DNA from: Flavonifractor sp. An112
Lineage (GTDB): Bacteria > Bacillota > Clostridia > Oscillospirales > Oscillospiraceae
Assembly (NCBI RefSeq): GCF_002161085.1
Contig: NZ_NFLU01000011.1
Span: forward strand, 1-64,000
Direction of reading: 5' to 3'
DNA: 64,000 bases
Position numbers and translations under genes: made by a program. How positions within the stretch are numbered: position 1 is the first letter of the stretch; the number at the start of each line of letters is the position of its first letter. Under the pieces are notes generated by a model. That model made no database searches. It saw nothing but the letters and a program-made list of their open reading frames with translations, and had not been told where the DNA came from. This document shows positions 36,015 to 44,483 of this stretch, piece after piece.

Positions 36015-37280
36015 TCAATAGGCGGAGTTGAGCCACTCGATGCCGTCGATCTGCACGGTGAAGTAAGGCGCAGACTGGAAGTAGGACTCATGGAAAGCGC
36101 CGTCAAACACGGCCTCCTGGTCATCGGCCACGAAGTCGCCGTCGGTATCCAGGGCCATGCAGGTGGTGAGGGGCTGGCCCTCCACAGTGAAGGTGGAGGT
36201 GTCAAACACCTGCAGCTCGCCGGAGCGGATCTGCTCCTCCACCTCGGCCAGCTTCTCAGCGGTGCCCTCGGCGGCGATATCCTCGTTCAGGGGAGTCATG
36301 ACCACGGCGCCCTCGTCCATACCGTGGCACCAATCCTGGTCAAAGGGCTGGCCGTTGGCCACAGCCTCGATGGCGTACTCAAAGTACACAGACCAGTCGA
36401 TGCGGGTGCCAATGAGGGAGGAATCGGGAGCCACGGAGATCATGTCGTTGTTGTAGCCGGTGTGGAAAGCGCCGTTGTTCTGAGCGGCGGTGGCGGGGGT
36501 GGTGTTGTCGGAGTGCTGGGAGATCATGACGCAGCCGGCGTCGCACAGAGCCTGGGCGGCGTTGCCCTCCTCAGAGGCGTCGGACCAGGAACCCACGAAC
36601 TGGACCTTCATGGTCACGCTGGGGCACACGCTCTTGGCGCCCAGGTAGTAGGCGGTAAAGCCGGAGATCACTTCGGCGAAGGAGTAGGCGCCCACATAGC
36701 CGATGACGGCCTGGTCGGCGGTGATCTCGCCGTTGTCGATCATCTCCTGGAGCTTCATGCCGGCCACCACGCCGGCCAGGTAACGGCCCTCATAGATGTT
36801 GGCGAAGGCGTTGTGGGTGTTGTCCAGGCCGTCGTTCCAGGAAGCCTGGTTGGTGCAGGCGATGAACTCGATCTCGGGGTAGTCGGGAGCCACCTTCAGC
36901 ATGAAGGGCTCAAAGCCGTAGGAGTTGTTGATAATCAGGTCGCAGCCGGCCTCGGCCAGCTCGATGTTGGCGTCCTCACAGGAGGAGTCCTCGCCGATGT
37001 TCCACTTGACCTGCCAGTCCACGGTGATGCCCTTGGCGGCCAGCTTCTCGGTGACGGCCTCCTTGCCGCGGATGAAGTTGTAGGTGTAGCCCTGGTCGTT
37101 CTCGTCGCCGATACAGATCAGGCCCACCTTGACAGTCTTGCCCTCACCAGAGGGGGTCTCGGTGCTGCCGGAGACGGTTTCACCGCCGCCGGGGGTCTCG
37201 CTGCTGCCGCCGCCGCAGGCAGCCAGGCCCACCATCATGGCGCCGGCCAGGAGCAGTGCAAGCAGTTTTCTCTTCTTCAT
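36015..37280 (-). CDS. BMP-family nucleoside-binding lipoprotein
   Basis: A 421-residue substrate-binding lipoprotein: signal with lipobox GLAAC at about residues 18-22, Ser/Gly/Thr linker, then the BMP/Med domain (KVGLICIGDENDQGYTYNF, CDLIINNSYGFEPF, AVIGYVGAYSFAEVISGFTA). It captures purine nucleosides for the adjacent ABC transporter. AAAGGAGG precedes the ATG. It is separated from the ATPase gene by a terminator-like hairpin. Confidence 0.92.
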   Translation of the reverse strand: MKKRKLLALLLAGAMMVGLAACGGGSSETPGGGETVSGSTETPSGEGKTVKVGLICIGDENDQGYTYNFIRGKEAVTEKLAAKGITVDWQVKWNIGEDSSCEDANIELAEAGCDLIINNSYGFEPFMLKVAPDYPEIEFIACTNQASWNDGLDNTHNAFANIYEGRYLAGVVAGMKLQEMIDNGEITADQAVIGYVGAYSFAEVISGFTAYYLGAKSVCPSVTMKVQFVGSWSDASEEGNAAQALCDAGCVMISQHSDNTTPATAAQNNGAFHTGYNNDMISVAPDSSLIGTRIDWSVYFEYAIEAVANGQPFDQDWCHGMDEGAVVMTPLNEDIAAEGTAEKLAEVEEQIRSGELQVFDTSTFTVEGQPLTTCMALDTDGDFVADDQEAVFDGAFHESYFQSAPYFTVQIDGIEWLNSAY

Positions 37281-37331
37281 GTCCAAGTTTCCTCCTTTGA
37301 TCCACAAAATCTTCCATTCTTTCCTTCAAAA

Positions 37332-37353
37332 CAGCCTGCTTCCCTACAGGCTG
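37332..37353 (-). other. Hairpin in the xpt-binding protein spacer
   Basis: A 7-bp stem CAGCCTG/CAGGCTG followed on the minus strand by TTTT: a weak attenuator or partial terminator between xpt and the binding-protein gene. The 119-bp spacer holds no purine-riboswitch core. Confidence 0.45.
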
Positions 37354-37399
37354 GTCTGAACACACAAAGGGGCCACAGCGCACCCTATACGGCGGATGT

Positions 37400-37972
37400 T
37401 CAGCAGAACTCCACGCCGTCCTCTACACTCATACTCTTAATTCTCGCAAGAGATTCCACCCGCACGCCCATGCCGCGGATCAGGTCGCCGCCGGGCTGGA
37501 AGGCCTTCTCCACGGCGATACCGGCGCCCACCAGGGCAGCCCCGGCGTCCCGCACCAGCTTGATGAGGCCCTGGAGGGCAGAGCCGTTGGCCAGGAAATC
37601 GTCAATAATGAGCACCCGATCCTCGGGCAGCAGGAACTGCTTGGCCACAATGATATCGTACACCTTGCCGTGGGTGAAGGACTCCACCTTGGAGGTGTAC
37701 ACGTCGCCGGCGATGTTCTTGGTCTTGTTCTTCTTGGCAAAGATCACCGGGCAATCAAAAAACTGCGCGGCCACACACGCGATCCCGATCCCCGATGCCT
37801 CGATGGTCAAAATCTTGGTAACCCCGCAGTCCTTGTACAAACGCAAAAATTCCTTACCCATTTCCTGAAACAGCTTGACATCCATCTGATGATTGAGGAA
37901 GCTGTCCACCTTCAGCACGCCGCCTTCCCGAATGATGCCGTCGGTGCGGATGCGATCTTCCAGCAATTTCAT
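37400..37972 (-). CDS. xpt: Xanthine phosphoribosyltransferase
   Basis: A 190-residue purine salvage enzyme converting xanthine and PRPP to XMP. The PRPP-binding motif VLIIDDFLANGSAL, the N-terminal DSFLNHQMD segment and ASGIGIACV are characteristic. It is first in the run with the nucleoside importer, linking uptake and salvage. Promoter TTGCAG-17-TACAAT lies directly upstream. Confidence 0.95.
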   Translation of the reverse strand: MKLLEDRIRTDGIIREGGVLKVDSFLNHQMDVKLFQEMGKEFLRLYKDCGVTKILTIEASGIGIACVAAQFFDCPVIFAKKNKTKNIAGDVYTSKVESFTHGKVYDIIVAKQFLLPEDRVLIIDDFLANGSALQGLIKLVRDAGAALVGAGIAVEKAFQPGGDLIRGMGVRVESLARIKSMSVEDGVEFC

Positions 37973-38004
37973 ATCGCCGTCTCCTTAACAAAAAATTCAT
38001 TTTT

Positions 38005-38033
38005 ATTGTATCGAATTCTGCATCCCTCTGCAA
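38005..38033 (-). promoter_or_regulatory. Promoter of xpt
   Basis: On the minus strand TTGCAG (38033-38028), 17-bp spacer, TACAAT (38010-38005), 33 bp before the ATG. No purine riboswitch aptamer is evident between promoter and start. Confidence 0.65.
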
Positions 38034-38142
38034 CCGACCATATTCTATCAAAAAACAGCGTTCTCGTCACCCCTTTTTATTCATTTTGTCTGATATATGT
38101 AGGTTTTTTTCTGCCCCCGCCTGGGAGGCCCTCCGTTTTTCG

Positions 38143-38171
38143 TTGTACTTTGCCTGCTCCTTTGTTAAAAT
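38143..38171 (+). promoter_or_regulatory. Promoter of the SLH-GH18 gene
   Basis: TTGTAC (38143-38148), 17-bp spacer, TAAAAT (38166-38171), 57 bp before the ATG, which follows AAAGGAGG. Confidence 0.6.
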
Positions 38172-38227
38172 AATAGATGTCAGACCCAATTCCCTGTTTT
38201 ACCCATGATAAAGGAGGTCTTTTTTTC

Positions 38228-39883
38228 ATGAAGCGCCGGATCTGTGCGGCGGCTCTCACCGCCGTTTTACTGCTTTGCGCCGCACCCCTCTCCCCCGCCG
38301 CCCGGGCCTTTTCTGATACCAGCGGCCACTGGGCCCAGGCCGACATTGACAAGGCCCGGGATTACGGCCTGATGGAGGGCTACCCCGACGGCCGGTTCGG
38401 CATCGGCGACGACATCACCCGGGCGGAATTTGTCACCGTCCTGTGCCGGATGTTTGACTGGGACATGATCTCCCCGTCCTCCCCCTCCTACATAGACTGC
38501 GGCACCAGGGAGTGGTACTACTCCGCCGTGGAGACCGCCCGGGCCCACGACGTGATGGACCCCAACGGCGCCTTCCGGCCCCTGGATCTCATCAGCCGGG
38601 AGGAGATGGCGGTGATGCTGGTCCGGGCCCTGGGGTACGACACCCTGGCCCAGGACCTGTCCTCCCTGTCCCTCCCCTTTGACGATGTGAAGAGCAACGC
38701 GGGCTACATCGCCATTGCCTATGACATCGGCATGATCAAGGGCGTCACCGGCCCCAACGGACAGCTCAAGTTCCTCCCCTCCCACTCGGCCACCCGGGAG
38801 GAGGCCGCCGCCATGCTGGTGCGGGTATATGAGCGGTATATCTCCAAGGTGGACTGGCTCCACGGCTTCTACGCCTTCTCCTCCTATTCCCAGATCAACC
38901 TGACCGCCGATATGGACGCCGTCAGCGTGGGCTGGGCCCGGCTGGAGTACGGCGAAAATGGCCCCACCCTCAACTCCACCAGCACAAACGGCAACGACTG
39001 GGTGAAACCCTCCGATCCCACCCCCGCCACCGACTACTTTACCAGCCACGGGGTAGACTACAACCTGTGTGTCTTTGGCTCGGCCACCGACTCGGTGACC
39101 CTGGCCGACGGCTCCACCACCTCCACCGTGGCCGCTGTGGTCAACAACTCCAACGCCCGGGCCCAGGCCATTGACGCCCTGGTGGCCGCCGCCGGGGACT
39201 ACGCCGGCCTCACCATCGACTTCGAGGGGCTGAAGGGGGATACCATAAAGAAAAACTATGTCACCTTTATGAAGGAACTGCGGGCCGCCCTGCCTGACAA
39301 CAAGACCCTGTATGTGTGCGTCCAGCCCGACACCTGGTACACCGGCTTTGACTACCGGGGCCTGGGTGAGATGTGCGACAAGGTGATCCTCATGGCCCAC
39401 GACTACCAGTGGACCTCCATCCCGGAGTCCTACGTGGGTACCGGCAATACCGACTCCCCCGTCACCCCCATTGCCAGCGTGTACGAGGCCCTGCGGGATA
39501 TCACCGATCCGGATACCGGCGTCCGGGATGTGAGCAAGATCGCCCTGGCCATCTCCTTCGGCACCGCCGGGTTCCACATCGATGAGGAAGGAAAACTCCT
39601 GGACACCACCATCTACCACCCCGGCGCCTCCACCCTGGCCGCCCGGCTGGCCCAGCCGGACACGGTGGTGACCTACAGCGACAAGTACCGCAATCCCTGC
39701 GCCATCTACACCAATGAGGAGGGCGAGAGATACAAAGTGTGGTATGAGGACGCCCGCAGCGTGGCGGACAAGCTCCAGCTGGCCAGGATGTTCGGCATTA
39801 CCGGGGTATCCCTGTGGCGGGTGGGCACCATCCCCGCCAGCAGCGGATACGACGTGTGGAGCGCCGTCCAGGCCGCCCGATGA
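38228..39883 (+). CDS. SLH-anchored GH18-type glycosidase/spore germination YaaH-like protein
   Basis: A 551-residue secreted protein. The signal peptide ends near PAARA; three SLH domains follow (SDTSGHWAQADIDKA, DCGTREWYYSAVETA, DVKSNAGYIAIAYDIG), then a GH18 barrel at about 220-550. The catalytic strand reads GLTIDFEGLKG, with the acid Glu, and later MAHDYQW matches the active-site Tyr/Asp region. It is expected to cut chitin-like or peptidoglycan glycans at the cell surface. Upstream in-frame ATGs have no ribosome site. Confidence 0.88.
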   Translation: MKRRICAAALTAVLLLCAAPLSPAARAFSDTSGHWAQADIDKARDYGLMEGYPDGRFGIGDDITRAEFVTVLCRMFDWDMISPSSPSYIDCGTREWYYSAVETARAHDVMDPNGAFRPLDLISREEMAVMLVRALGYDTLAQDLSSLSLPFDDVKSNAGYIAIAYDIGMIKGVTGPNGQLKFLPSHSATREEAAAMLVRVYERYISKVDWLHGFYAFSSYSQINLTADMDAVSVGWARLEYGENGPTLNSTSTNGNDWVKPSDPTPATDYFTSHGVDYNLCVFGSATDSVTLADGSTTSTVAAVVNNSNARAQAIDALVAAAGDYAGLTIDFEGLKGDTIKKNYVTFMKELRAALPDNKTLYVCVQPDTWYTGFDYRGLGEMCDKVILMAHDYQWTSIPESYVGTGNTDSPVTPIASVYEALRDITDPDTGVRDVSKIALAISFGTAGFHIDEEGKLLDTTIYHPGASTLAARLAQPDTVVTYSDKYRNPCAIYTNEEGERYKVWYEDARSVADKLQLARMFGITGVSLWRVGTIPASSGYDVWSAVQAAR

Positions 39884-39917
39884 CAGGACTCCCCCTTGAC
39901 GAAAAGGAGAGATGGAC

Positions 39918-40775
39918 ATGATATCGGACAAAAAGCGATTCTGGAAGGAATTTCTCTGGATGAACGTGGCCACGGTCATGATCTCCGTGGGCGTCTACTG
40001 CTTCAAGTTCCCCAACAACTTCTCCATGGGCGGTGTGTCCGGCCTGTCCATCCTGCTGGGCAAGGTGCTGCCTGTGCTGTCGGCCTCCTCCTACAACACC
40101 ATTATTAATGTGCTCTTCCTCATTCTGGGCTTTCTCATGCTGGACAAGAGCTTCGGGTTTCGGACGGTGTACTGCTCCCTGCTGTCGGCGGGCCTGATCC
40201 AGGTGTTCTCCTGGGTATGGCCCCTCACCGCTCCCCTCACCGACCAGCTGATGCTGGAGCTCTTCTTCGCGGTGATCCTGCCCGCCCTGGGGGCCGCCAT
40301 TCTGTTCAACATTGACGCCTCCTCCGGCGGCACCGACATCGCCGCCATGATTTTGAAGAAGTACAGTGGCCTGGACGTGGGTACCGCCCTGCTTATCTCC
40401 GATGTGGCCATTGCCGCCGCCGCCCTCTTCGTCTTTGACGCCACGGCGGGCCTGTGCTCCCTTCTGGGCCTGGCCCTCAAGTCGGTGCTGGTGGACTCGG
40501 CCATCGAGTCCCTCAACCGCCGGAAGGCCTTCTTTGTCATCACCTCCGACCCGGAACACGTCTGCGACTATGTGACCCACACCCTGGTGCGGGGCGCCAC
40601 CGTCTGGACCGCTCAGGGCGCCTACACCCACGATGTCCACCATGTGGTGCTCACCGTCCTCTCCCGGGGCCAGGCGGTGGCCCTGCGCCGCCACCTGAAG
40701 CAGGTGGACCCCCACGCCTTTATGATCGTGGCCAACTCCAGCGAGATCTTCGGTAAAGGCTTTCTGAGGGCGTAG
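39918..40775 (+). CDS. YitT/DUF2179 family membrane protein
   Basis: A 285-residue protein with about five transmembrane helices (from WMNVATVMISVGVYCFKFP) and a C-terminal cytoplasmic DUF2179 domain (FFVITSDPEHVCDYV, LRRHLKQVDPHAFMIV). The conserved SMGGVSGLSILL and DASSGGTDIAAMI segments identify the family, whose function is unknown. ATG 39918 is eight bases from AGGAG; the ATG at 39912 is too close. Confidence 0.88.
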   Translation: MISDKKRFWKEFLWMNVATVMISVGVYCFKFPNNFSMGGVSGLSILLGKVLPVLSASSYNTIINVLFLILGFLMLDKSFGFRTVYCSLLSAGLIQVFSWVWPLTAPLTDQLMLELFFAVILPALGAAILFNIDASSGGTDIAAMILKKYSGLDVGTALLISDVAIAAAALFVFDATAGLCSLLGLALKSVLVDSAIESLNRRKAFFVITSDPEHVCDYVTHTLVRGATVWTAQGAYTHDVHHVVLTVLSRGQAVALRRHLKQVDPHAFMIVANSSEIFGKGFLRA

Positions 40776-40811
40776 GAGCGGGGCGCTCATCTATCATCTA
40801 TATACCCCGTA

Positions 40812-40856
40812 CCGGGGCGGCGTTTGTGAATTTTCGATGAACGCCGCCCCGGTTTT
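40812..40856 (+). terminator. Rho-independent terminator after the YitT gene
   Basis: A perfect 13-bp stem (40812-40824/40840-40852), 15-nt loop and TTTT. Confidence 0.8.
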
Positions 40857-40857
40857 C

Positions 40858-40886
40858 TTGCCTGTAGAGAAAAAAAGGTGTACACT
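40858..40886 (+). promoter_or_regulatory. Promoter of the PrsA-like gene
   Basis: TTGCCT (40858-40863), 17-bp spacer, TACACT (40881-40886), directly after the preceding terminator. Confidence 0.6.
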
Positions 40887-40934
40887 AATGCTGTTTCGCC
40901 GGAACAGTCCGGCCACAACAAGGAGGAACGAGAT

Positions 40935-42164
40935 ATGAACTGGAAGAAACTCTTGTGCGCCGGACTGAGCGGCGCGCTTCTGACCGGGGCTATGGCCGGA
41001 TGCGGCGCCGCGGAACCTCAGCCCACCCCCGCTGCCGACGACATCGCCTACCAGGCCACCGGCCTGAGCCGGGATACCGTACTCTTTACCGTGGACGGCC
41101 GGGAGGTCACCGCCGACCAGTACCTGTACTGGCTGCTGACCAGCATCTCCACCGCTAAGAGCGCCGGCTATCTGGCCGACGACGAGGCCTGGGAGGAGGA
41201 GATCGAGGGCCAGCCCACCGCCGACTATCTGAAGGAGCAGGCCCTGGAGATCAGCAAGCTGTACGCCTCCGTGGCTAACCACGCCGATGAGGCGGGCATC
41301 GTGGTCACCGAGGATCAGCGGGCCGAGGCTGAGGAGCAGCTGGACCAGATGGGCGCCATGTATGAGGCCTACTACGGCCTGACCACCCAGGAGTGGCTGG
41401 ACCAGCAGTGCATCAGCCGGGAGGGCTACCTGGGCCTGAACGACGCCTACTACCTGGTGTCCGGCCTGGAGGAGTCCCTGAAGGAGTCCGGCGAGCTGGA
41501 CCCCACCGATGAGGACCTCCGGAACATGATCGATTCCGAGGGCATTTACAGCTGCAAGCACATCCTGCTGGCCTTCCCCCAGCACGACGACGGCTCCGAT
41601 CCCACCGATGAGGAGAAGGCGGCCACCAAGGCGGAGGCCGACACCCTGTACTCTGAGATCACTGGCGCCGCCGATCCCGCCGCCGCCTTTGACGCCGCCA
41701 TGAATGAGAAGAGCGACGACGGCCGGGACGAGACCACCGGCGAACTGTATAAGCCTGAGGGCTACACCTTCCTGTCCACCGGCGCCATGGTGGACGGCAG
41801 CGGCTCCCTGGTCACCGAGTTCGTCACCGCCGGTACCGAGCTGGAGGTGGGCCAGATCAGCCAGCCCGTGGAGACCGACTACGGCTACCACATCCTGCTG
41901 CGGCAGGACGCCGACAACGAGGAGACCCGCACCGCCTACACCGACTACGCCATGAACCAGCTGCTGGACCAGTGGACGGCGGACGCCAAGGTGGAGACCA
42001 CCGAGGCCTACGACAACCTGGACCCCAAGGCCTTCTACGACTTTATGATAAACATGGTCCTGGAGTGGCAGGAGGAGCAGCAGGCTGAGGCCGCCGCCTC
42101 CCAGACTCCCGCCCCTGAGACCGAATCCCCCGCGGCGGAGCCTTCCGCCTCCCCCGCAGCCTGA
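40935..42164 (+). CDS. PrsA/SurA-like peptidyl-prolyl isomerase lipoprotein
   Basis: 409 residues. The signal peptide has lipobox GAMAGC (~residues 18-23). A helical SurA-N-like chaperone region is followed by a parvulin rotamase domain: CKHILLAF at its start and TDYGYHILLR at its end. The C-terminus is Ala/Pro/Ser/Glu-rich and probably disordered. It likely folds exported proteins such as the SLH proteins nearby. AAGGAGG precedes the ATG. Confidence 0.88.
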   Translation: MNWKKLLCAGLSGALLTGAMAGCGAAEPQPTPAADDIAYQATGLSRDTVLFTVDGREVTADQYLYWLLTSISTAKSAGYLADDEAWEEEIEGQPTADYLKEQALEISKLYASVANHADEAGIVVTEDQRAEAEEQLDQMGAMYEAYYGLTTQEWLDQQCISREGYLGLNDAYYLVSGLEESLKESGELDPTDEDLRNMIDSEGIYSCKHILLAFPQHDDGSDPTDEEKAATKAEADTLYSEITGAADPAAAFDAAMNEKSDDGRDETTGELYKPEGYTFLSTGAMVDGSGSLVTEFVTAGTELEVGQISQPVETDYGYHILLRQDADNEETRTAYTDYAMNQLLDQWTADAKVETTEAYDNLDPKAFYDFMINMVLEWQEEQQAEAAASQTPAPETESPAAEPSASPAA

Positions 42165-42184
42165 GGTCCTTTTTCGTATTCCGG

Positions 42185-42222
42185 CGCAGCAGCCCGGCTT
42201 TGTCCCGGCTGCTGCGTTTTTT
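42185..42222 (+). terminator. Rho-independent terminator after the PrsA-like gene
   Basis: A 10-bp outer stem (42185-42194/42207-42216) and six T. Confidence 0.85.
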
Positions 42223-42338
42223 ATTCATTCTTTCAACTATAATCATTTAATTTAAAACAATAATTTCTTGTAAAAATACTGAGTTGTGACACCCTATATC
42301 TATAGTTGGGATATCCTCAGATATGCGGGGTGGCTGCT

Positions 42339-42695
42339 GTGGAAAAACAAGAGAAAAAGCGGTGGCTGGGTGAAGTGGGCACACGGGTGTGGAACTCCCG
42401 CGCCCAGCTGGGCATGAGCCGGGAACAGCTGGCCGAGCGGCTTGGCATTACAGCTCAGTACGTCAGCGACATTGAGCAGGGTAAAAAGTGTATGTCTATG
42501 TCTATTTTTGTCGAAATGAGCCAGGTGCTGGGAGTAGGACTGGACTTCCTGGCCCACGGCACTCCGCCGGAGGATCCGGCGGTGGATCGGCTGGAGCGCC
42601 ATCTACGCCAGACCTCCCCGCTGGACCGGGAACTGGCCGCCCATATGCTTCTGCTGGCCCTGGAGGCGGCAGAGGCCATGGGCCCGGAGGAATAG
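42339..42695 (+). CDS. XRE-family helix-turn-helix regulator
   Basis: 118 residues with an N-terminal Cro/CI-type HTH (RVWNSRAQLGMSREQLAERLGITAQYVSDIEQGKK pattern; recognition helix ITAQYVSDIE) and a short helical tail. The GTG start is chosen for the GGGGTGG five bases upstream. Four bases before the next gene, so it is co-transcribed with the Spo0A-like regulator. Confidence 0.85.
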   Translation: MEKQEKKRWLGEVGTRVWNSRAQLGMSREQLAERLGITAQYVSDIEQGKKCMSMSIFVEMSQVLGVGLDFLAHGTPPEDPAVDRLERHLRQTSPLDRELAAHMLLLALEAAEAMGPEE

Positions 42696-42698
42696 GGC

Positions 42699-43388
42699 AT
42701 GGCTGCCCACATTCGGGTGCTGGTGGCGGAGGATGACCCCGCCGCCCGGCGGCTGCTGAGCGAAGCCCTGCCCCGGCTGCCTGGGCTCTCCCTGTGCGGT
42801 GTGGCCGCCGACGGGCTGGAGTGCCTGGCCCTCATAGACCTGCTGCAGCCCGACGCGGTGCTGCTGGACCTGGTCATGCCCAACCTGGACGGGCTGGGGG
42901 TGCTGCGGGCCATGGGCCGGCGGCGGGATGGCCCTGTGGTGGTGGTCACCTCCCAGATCTCCCACCAGGGGGTGGTGGGGTGCGCCCTCTCCCTGGGCGC
43001 CAGCTACTATCTGGTCAAGCCAGTGAATGTCCAGGCCCTGCCGGAACTGCTCCAGTTCCTCTGCGGCGCGCCTCTGGAGCGTCAGGCTCTGGAACTGCTG
43101 GCCTCCATGGGAGCCTCCGGCCTGGGCATGGAGGCGGCCGCCCGGGCCGCTGTGGTCCTCCATCAGCACCCCAACGCCCTGCTGAAGGAGGCTTACGCCC
43201 CCACCATTGCCGGTCAGCGCACCTGTTACGGCAGCGTGGAAAAGAACATCCGCTCCATGGTGGACAAGCTCCACGCCGCCGCCCGCCCGGCTTACATCGA
43301 CCTGATGGGCGGCCTGCCGCCCCAGCGGCCCAGCAATCTGATCTTTCTCCGCCACCTGGCCCGGGCTCTGGACCAGGGTGGCGGGTAA
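42699..43388 (+). CDS. Spo0A-like response regulator
   Basis: 229 residues. Receiver domain 1-~120 with acidic pocket EDD (11-13), phospho-acceptor Asp57 in LLDLVMP and Lys in YYLVKP. The C-terminal half resembles the Spo0A DNA-binding domain: a helix pair ASMGASGLGMEAAARAAVVL, then NALLKEAYAPTIA and CYGSVEKNIRSMV at the recognition-helix position. It is more divergent and shorter than true Spo0A (~260), so it may be a paralogue rather than the sporulation master regulator. It follows the XRE gene and precedes noc; a 0A-box-like TTCGACA lies just downstream. Confidence 0.82.
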   Translation: MAAHIRVLVAEDDPAARRLLSEALPRLPGLSLCGVAADGLECLALIDLLQPDAVLLDLVMPNLDGLGVLRAMGRRRDGPVVVVTSQISHQGVVGCALSLGASYYLVKPVNVQALPELLQFLCGAPLERQALELLASMGASGLGMEAAARAAVVLHQHPNALLKEAYAPTIAGQRTCYGSVEKNIRSMVDKLHAAARPAYIDLMGGLPPQRPSNLIFLRHLARALDQGGG

Positions 43389-43405
43389 ATGGAAAATATT
43401 TCCCA

Positions 43406-43456
43406 TTCGACACCCTTAGGCCTCTTTTGCGGAAAAATATGGTAATCTATAGTCAG
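43406..43456 (+). promoter_or_regulatory. Promoter region of noc with a 0A-box-like heptamer
   Basis: TTCGACA at 43406-43412 matches the reverse of the Spo0A-box core TGTCGAA. TTTTGC followed 17 bp later by TATAGT could be the promoter. A single heptamer is weak evidence. Confidence 0.35.
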
Positions 43457-43490
43457 ACCAACTACTTACCACCGCGAAGGAGGCGCTTTT

Positions 43491-44297
43491 ATGCCGCTGC
43501 TACGTCGAAAGGGCCTGTTTGAAAGCAACCGGGTCCAGTTTATGCCCATCTCCGCCATCTCCCCCAATCCGGCCCAGCCCAGAAAGGTTTTTGCCCAGGA
43601 CGGGCTGGAGGAATTGGCTGCCAGTATTAAGGAGCACGGGGTGCTTCAGCCCCTGTCGGTGCGCCGGACAAGCACCGGGCTGGAGCTGGTGTCGGGAGAA
43701 CGCCGTCTGCGGGCCTCCAAGCTGGCGGGGCTCACCGAAGTGCCCTGTATCATTGTCAGTGTAGACGGGCAGGAGTCCTCCCTGCTGGCCCTGGTGGAAA
43801 ATTTACAGCGCCGGGACCTGGACTTTGTGGAGGAGGCCGCCGCCCTGTCCTCTCTCATTCAGACCTACCGGCTCTCCCAGGAGGAGGCCGCCAAACGGGT
43901 GGGCAAGTCCCAGTCCGCCGTGGCCAATAAGCTGCGGTTGCTGCGGCTCCCCCCTGCCGCCCTGTCAACCCTTCGGGAGCACGGCTGCACCGAGCGCCAC
44001 GCCCGGGCCCTCCTGAAACTGGACGACCCCGCCGCCCAGGAGGCGGCTGCCCGCTATGTGGCGGAGGAGGGCCTGACGGTGGCCAGGACCGAGCAATATG
44101 TGGAGGAGCTGCTCCACCCCGCCCCGGACAAGCCCGCCCGAAAGAAGCCCGCCTTTATTATTAAGGATGTGCGGCTCTTCCTCAACACCGTTACCCGTGG
44201 GCTGTCCATTATGAAGAGCGCCGGGGTGAACGCCAACTGCAAACGCCAGGAGACGGCGGACTCCATCCAGCTGACCATTACCATTCCCAAATCATAG
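43491..44297 (+). CDS. noc: ParB-family protein, nucleoid occlusion factor Noc-like
   Basis: A 268-residue ParB/Noc CTPase. The N-terminal ParB domain has SGERRLRASKLAG and VENLQRRDLDFVEEAAAL (CTP-binding region); the HTH is RLSQEEAAKRVGKSQSAVANKLRLLRL. It lies directly upstream of parA-parB, where Noc resides in many Firmicutes, but it is next to sites of the parS rather than the NBS type, so Noc versus second ParB is not certain. GAAGGAGG precedes the ATG. Confidence 0.82.
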   Translation: MPLLRRKGLFESNRVQFMPISAISPNPAQPRKVFAQDGLEELAASIKEHGVLQPLSVRRTSTGLELVSGERRLRASKLAGLTEVPCIIVSVDGQESSLLALVENLQRRDLDFVEEAAALSSLIQTYRLSQEEAAKRVGKSQSAVANKLRLLRLPPAALSTLREHGCTERHARALLKLDDPAAQEAAARYVAEEGLTVARTEQYVEELLHPAPDKPARKKPAFIIKDVRLFLNTVTRGLSIMKSAGVNANCKRQETADSIQLTITIPKS

Positions 44298-44314
44298 CCT
44301 TCCCTCTCTTTTGG

Positions 44315-44348
44315 AGTGTTTCACGTGAAACAGTGAAACACTCCTTTT
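44315..44348 (+). terminator. Terminator hairpin overlapping parS site 1
   Basis: GAGTGTTTCA pairs with the downstream TGAAACACTC and is followed by CTTTTT. It terminates noc and contains parS 1 in its 5' half. Confidence 0.65.
44317..44332. promoter_or_regulatory. parS site 1
   Basis: A perfect match to TGTTTCACGTGAAACA, the 16-bp ParB/Spo0J binding site that nucleates chromosome segregation complexes. Confidence 0.97.
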
Positions 44349-44368
44349 TCTGTTTGACAATTAAGCTG

Positions 44369-44384
44369 TGTTTCACGTGAAACA
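44369..44384. promoter_or_regulatory. parS site 2
   Basis: A second perfect 16-bp parS palindrome, 52 bp from site 1 and upstream of parA. Confidence 0.97.
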
Positions 44385-44417
44385 ACTTAAGGAACAACCA
44401 TTCTTTTTCTTTTGCTG

Positions 44418-44446
44418 TTGAATTGCGTCAGGCAAGGGGATATAAT
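44418..44446 (+). promoter_or_regulatory. Promoter of parA-parB
   Basis: TTGAAT (44418-44423), 17-bp spacer, TATAAT (44441-44446), 38 bp before the parA ATG. Confidence 0.75.
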
Positions 44447-44483
44447 AGAGCCTGAACCTTTACAAGAAAAAGGCAGGTGCGCT

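Noticed and set aside
37281-38140. Purine riboswitch upstream of xpt or the nucleoside-binding protein
   Set aside because: Expected from gene function, but the conserved aptamer core was not found in either leader.
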